This document shows, piece by piece, positions 61,103 to 64,000 of a DNA stretch of 64,000 nt. Positions within the stretch are counted from its first letter, which is position 1. Each line of letters begins with the position of its first letter. A program made the translations under genes and the position numbers. The notes under the pieces were generated by a model. That model saw nothing but the letters and a program-made list of their open reading frames with translations. It ran no database searches and was not told where the DNA came from. This DNA comes from Paratinospora sagittata (Eukaryota; Streptophyta; Magnoliopsida; Ranunculales; Menispermaceae), in the NCBI GenBank assembly GCA_035771175.1, contig CM069613.1, positions 3,530,001 through 3,594,000 on the forward strand, in the 5' to 3' direction.

Positions 61103-61105
61103 TAA

Positions 61106-62780
61106 GAGAATACAACATACCATGGATAGCACCGCATGTAGTTTACAAGTGGTTAAAAATGCTTCTTACATTACATTAAAAAAAAAAAGGCACCACAGTT
61201 CTTTTGCCAAACAATGGATAAATATTAAAAAATTCCAAATTATGTAGTGCTACATTGATGGTTTTTTAATCTACTTTAGAAAAAAAAATACTTTAAAAAT
61301 AATAGAAGATATAACAATAATTAGTGCAAAGAAGATGGAGTTTGTGTAAAAGAAGATTTGGGGGTTTTTAAGTATTGTTAAAAAAGAAGATTGTTTAGAA
61401 AAGGAGATGAAGTTGTGTAAAGGAAAATTTGGGGGCTGTAAAGGATTGTTAAGAAAAGGAGGAAAAATCATAACACAATTTCATATAATTAAAAAAAAAA
61501 AATCAGATTTCCAAGACAAATGAAAGATATAAAGAAACTTTGAGTTTTTTTTAGGAATAGTAAACAATGATAGAAATGTTATACCTAATCTAGGAAAAAT
61601 AATATGACCTTTGCGTTGCAAATTGTCTCTAGAAGCAAATAAATATATTAAATTAGAAGATGTAAAAGTTACAAAAAATAAAAATAAAAATAAATTGATG
61701 GTTCAAATTCAGAACTTATAGATGATGACCTAAAGTGAATATGATATTGTGAACTAAAGGCTTGTACAGATGGTAATGTTTCTAGTTCTAGTAGTATATA
61801 TAGACTTTGGACGATGAAAAACTAGATTTAATAAATAGTGAAAGAGAAATAGAAACTAGTGCTGATGAAAAATTTATAGGATGCAAAAAGAAGATAGTTC
61901 AAAGCATATAAAGGAAAAAACAAAAAAATAAAAGCAACAATATATTTGTGAAATAATTTGAATAATCAAGGCAATAGAAAAAATTGAACTTTTCCTAGCA
62001 AATGAAGACCTTGCAATAAAAACAGACTATAAAGTGTTAAAAGGTATTTCATACGAGAGAACTCAAAATCAAATGAAAAAGATAAATAAATTTAGTTAAA
62101 CCAAAGTCTGAATATATATATAAAGAAGAGAAAACTTCTAACAAAATCTTTTCTGCTGACAAATAACATCACATTCCCAGTAGGCAAAGCACCCAATGAA
62201 GCAAATAGTGTGCTTCAAAAATAAAACATTAGAAGTAACAAATAACCATTTACATCTTTATAAATATGGTAGTGAAATCTCAAATCCAAATGCTAAGCCA
62301 ACAATAGCTGAATATCTCGAAGCTCTTTATTAATATTTCAAATCTAAAATCATGCCTTTAAATCTAAATCTATAACCAAATAGCACAAAAGCAATAGCAC
62401 AACTATATATTCAAACAAAAAAATTTCTTCAAAAATATCCATGAAGAAGTAATAAAGGAATTAAAAGTCGTTTCAAATTATATTACAACTTTAAATGTAC
62501 AACACCAACATTTGACAAAAAACTAGAATGTATTCTTAGTATTAATCCTACATTTTTCAACAAATTGGTTTTGAACCAAAACTATTGCAAAAGGTATGGA
62601 AACCAAAACTTAACATCATCTACGACAAAGCGAAGGCTCTACTACTTTTGACATTTGGAGAAAAGTTCAAACTTTTATTTAATTAAAGTAATCCAATAAA
62701 GGAAGTGAGCGTAGCAAACCAAGGAGAATAAAATAAAAAAAAATTCTTCGCAACAGAAGTAGCAAAAAAGAGCTATGTGC
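61106..62780 (+). other. Very AT-rich stretch with decayed coding traces
   Basis: Plus-strand frames from about 62080 to 62780 give short stretches of plausible protein broken by many stops and shifts, so an old mobile-element coding region is likely. I could not assign it to a family. The hAT-type element at 62781 is inserted in it, and the text seems to resume after 63552. Confidence 0.35.
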
Positions 62781-63544
62781 TAGGGCCGATCACTTCACCT
62801 GCAAACCCGACCCGACCCGAACAAAAAGTGTCGAGGACGGGTTTTGTATGCATTATCAGGTAGGAGAGGAAAAGACCTGATCCTATCAGGTCGGGTGTCG
62901 GGTTTTTAGCCGCCAAAACCTTACCCGACCACCATATTTAAATAAGACCGTTATTCTTAATTTTGTGAAAACAATAACTCATTATTTTTTTAACAAACTG
63001 AAATAACTCATTATCATTTTTTACTTGCCTAAAAAAAAAAAAAAAAAACACTATACATACCCATACCCAAAACAGGGATTTCGAAAGGGGGTTTGGGGGA
63101 GGGGGAGAGGTGGTGACGGCAGTCGCTAGTGCCGGTGAGCAGATCCGGCAACCACTAACAAATTCGACCGCCAACAATTTGATGAGGTGAGCGCGTCTCT
63201 TCTTCTTCATCTTCGTCCTTTCTTCTTCTTCCTTCTTCCTTCATCTCCGTCCTTTCTTCTTTTTCTTCTTCTTCTCTTTAGCCACTGGGGTGTCACAGGC
63301 CTCCCCTTTTTTTCTCTTTTTTTTATTTTGTTCATTTTCTTCTTTCAAAAGAATTGGCAATCGAAGGCTCTTGGATGTCGCAGACCCTTGAGCAGGTGGC
63401 CCGACCAACTCGACCGACCCCATCTGAGTATGGGTCAGTCGGGTTGACATCCAATTTAAGGGATGATCAATGCCACCCGACTGCATTGGGTCAGATGTTG
63501 ATTGGGTCCAAAACCAACCCAAACCCGACCCGAGAGCAGCCCTA
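62781..63544. mobile_element. Non-autonomous hAT-type element
   Basis: The ends are TAGGGCCGATC.. and ..GAGCAGCCCTA, inverted repeats at the tips. Next to both ends are GGGTCGGGT/ACCCGACCC-rich blocks. It is flanked by CTATGTGC (62773-62780) and CTATGCGC (63545-63552), an 8-bp target duplication with one mismatch, the hAT hallmark. The 764-bp interior has no transposase. It holds a GC-rich segment (63070-63190) and a TTCTTC-rich stretch that look foreign to the element ends. Confidence 0.78.
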
Positions 63545-63552
63545 CTATGCGC

Positions 63553-64000
63553 TATGGTCAATACCTTTATCACCTGGCTAGGACTTAAAGGTGGACAATT
63601 AGAATATTTAAAATTGTTTCAAAGTTTAAAGTGATCCAATGTAAAACAAATGAAGTCTAAAGTTTTTCTTTTTTTAAATTAAATGTTTAGAATATTTAAT
63701 GCCTTTCTTTTTTTAGCAGAAACATATACTTTGTTATATAATCAAATATGGTGATAACGAAGCAAACAAACAACACAAGTTGTGCTAAAAAAAACCCAAC
63801 AAACCAGAACAAACATGTGTGAAAACAAGACATCCAAACTACACAAAGTCCCCTAATGAGCCTAAAAAAAACCCATTAAATACAATGCAAGCAACGACTC
63901 CAATCCCCAACCCAATCAGAAACAGACAGTCCTTGAGCCAGATTAGTTGCATGAGCCCACGAGCTGGCCGTCAACTTAATGATCTCCCAAAGAGAGGCGA
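63553..64000 (-). other. Spacer with a possible LINE trace at the window edge
   Basis: In minus-strand frame, 63890-64000 reads SLWEIIKLTASSWAHATNLA with a continuing open stretch, resembling the end of plant LINE ORF2. It runs off the window. 63553-63890 shows nothing else. All of this is probably inside the importin intron. Confidence 0.35.

Overview
The window is nuclear DNA from a flowering plant, most likely a eudicot. It is AT-rich. The genes have many exons, and their proteins belong to land-plant families: Di19, calponin-homology kinesin-14, LLM-domain GATA, DUF789 and SYP4 syntaxin. The space between genes is full of decayed plant transposons (Copia, LINE, TRIM, SINE, Tourist-like and hAT). 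I do not assign a genus.

Layout from left to right. (1) 1-6564 minus: the first exon and the start of exon 2 of a SYP4-type trans-Golgi syntaxin, separated by an intron of about 6.3 kb. That intron holds LINE remnants, a 167-bp tandem repeat and a copy of the kinesin gene's 3' flank. (2) 8945-12239 plus: a complete five-exon Di19 zinc-finger gene behind a promoter with four G-boxes. (3) 13171-20708 minus: a complete 19-exon kinesin-14 with a calponin-homology domain, convergent with Di19. (4) 20.9-30.6 kb: transposon-rich space with a Copia element deleted internally. (5) 31258-33574 plus: a RING plus PHD finger gene followed by a small TRIM-like element. (6) 35638-37750 minus: a complete six-exon ARMC7-like gene. 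(7) 39.2-45.8 kb: gene-poor space with SINE-like elements and a MITE. (8) 45886-51496 plus: a six-exon DUF789 gene with a GC-AG intron. (9) 54077-54773 minus: a three-exon LLM-domain B-class GATA factor. (10) 58403-59243 minus: the last three coding exons of importin alpha; the window ends inside its upstream intron, which holds MITEs and a hAT-type element.

The genes do not form an operon or an obvious pathway. They are a normal mix of trafficking, stress-signalling, cytoskeletal, nuclear-import and chromatin genes.

The strongest unusual signals are two minor-spliceosome (U12-type) AT-AC introns. One is in Di19 and one is in the motor domain of the neighbouring kinesin. Both have an ATATCCTTT donor, a near-consensus branch site and an AC acceptor, and in both only the AT-AC boundaries preserve the protein. 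Other good signals are the Copia deletion at a 14-nt microhomology inside a still-visible 5-bp target duplication, the copy of the kinesin 3' flank inside the syntaxin intron, two foldback elements of one family, a pair of abutting MITEs sharing one TAA, and a 32-base C run. I found no CRISPR array, bacterial system, rRNA or convincing tRNA gene, and no clearly new multi-gene system.
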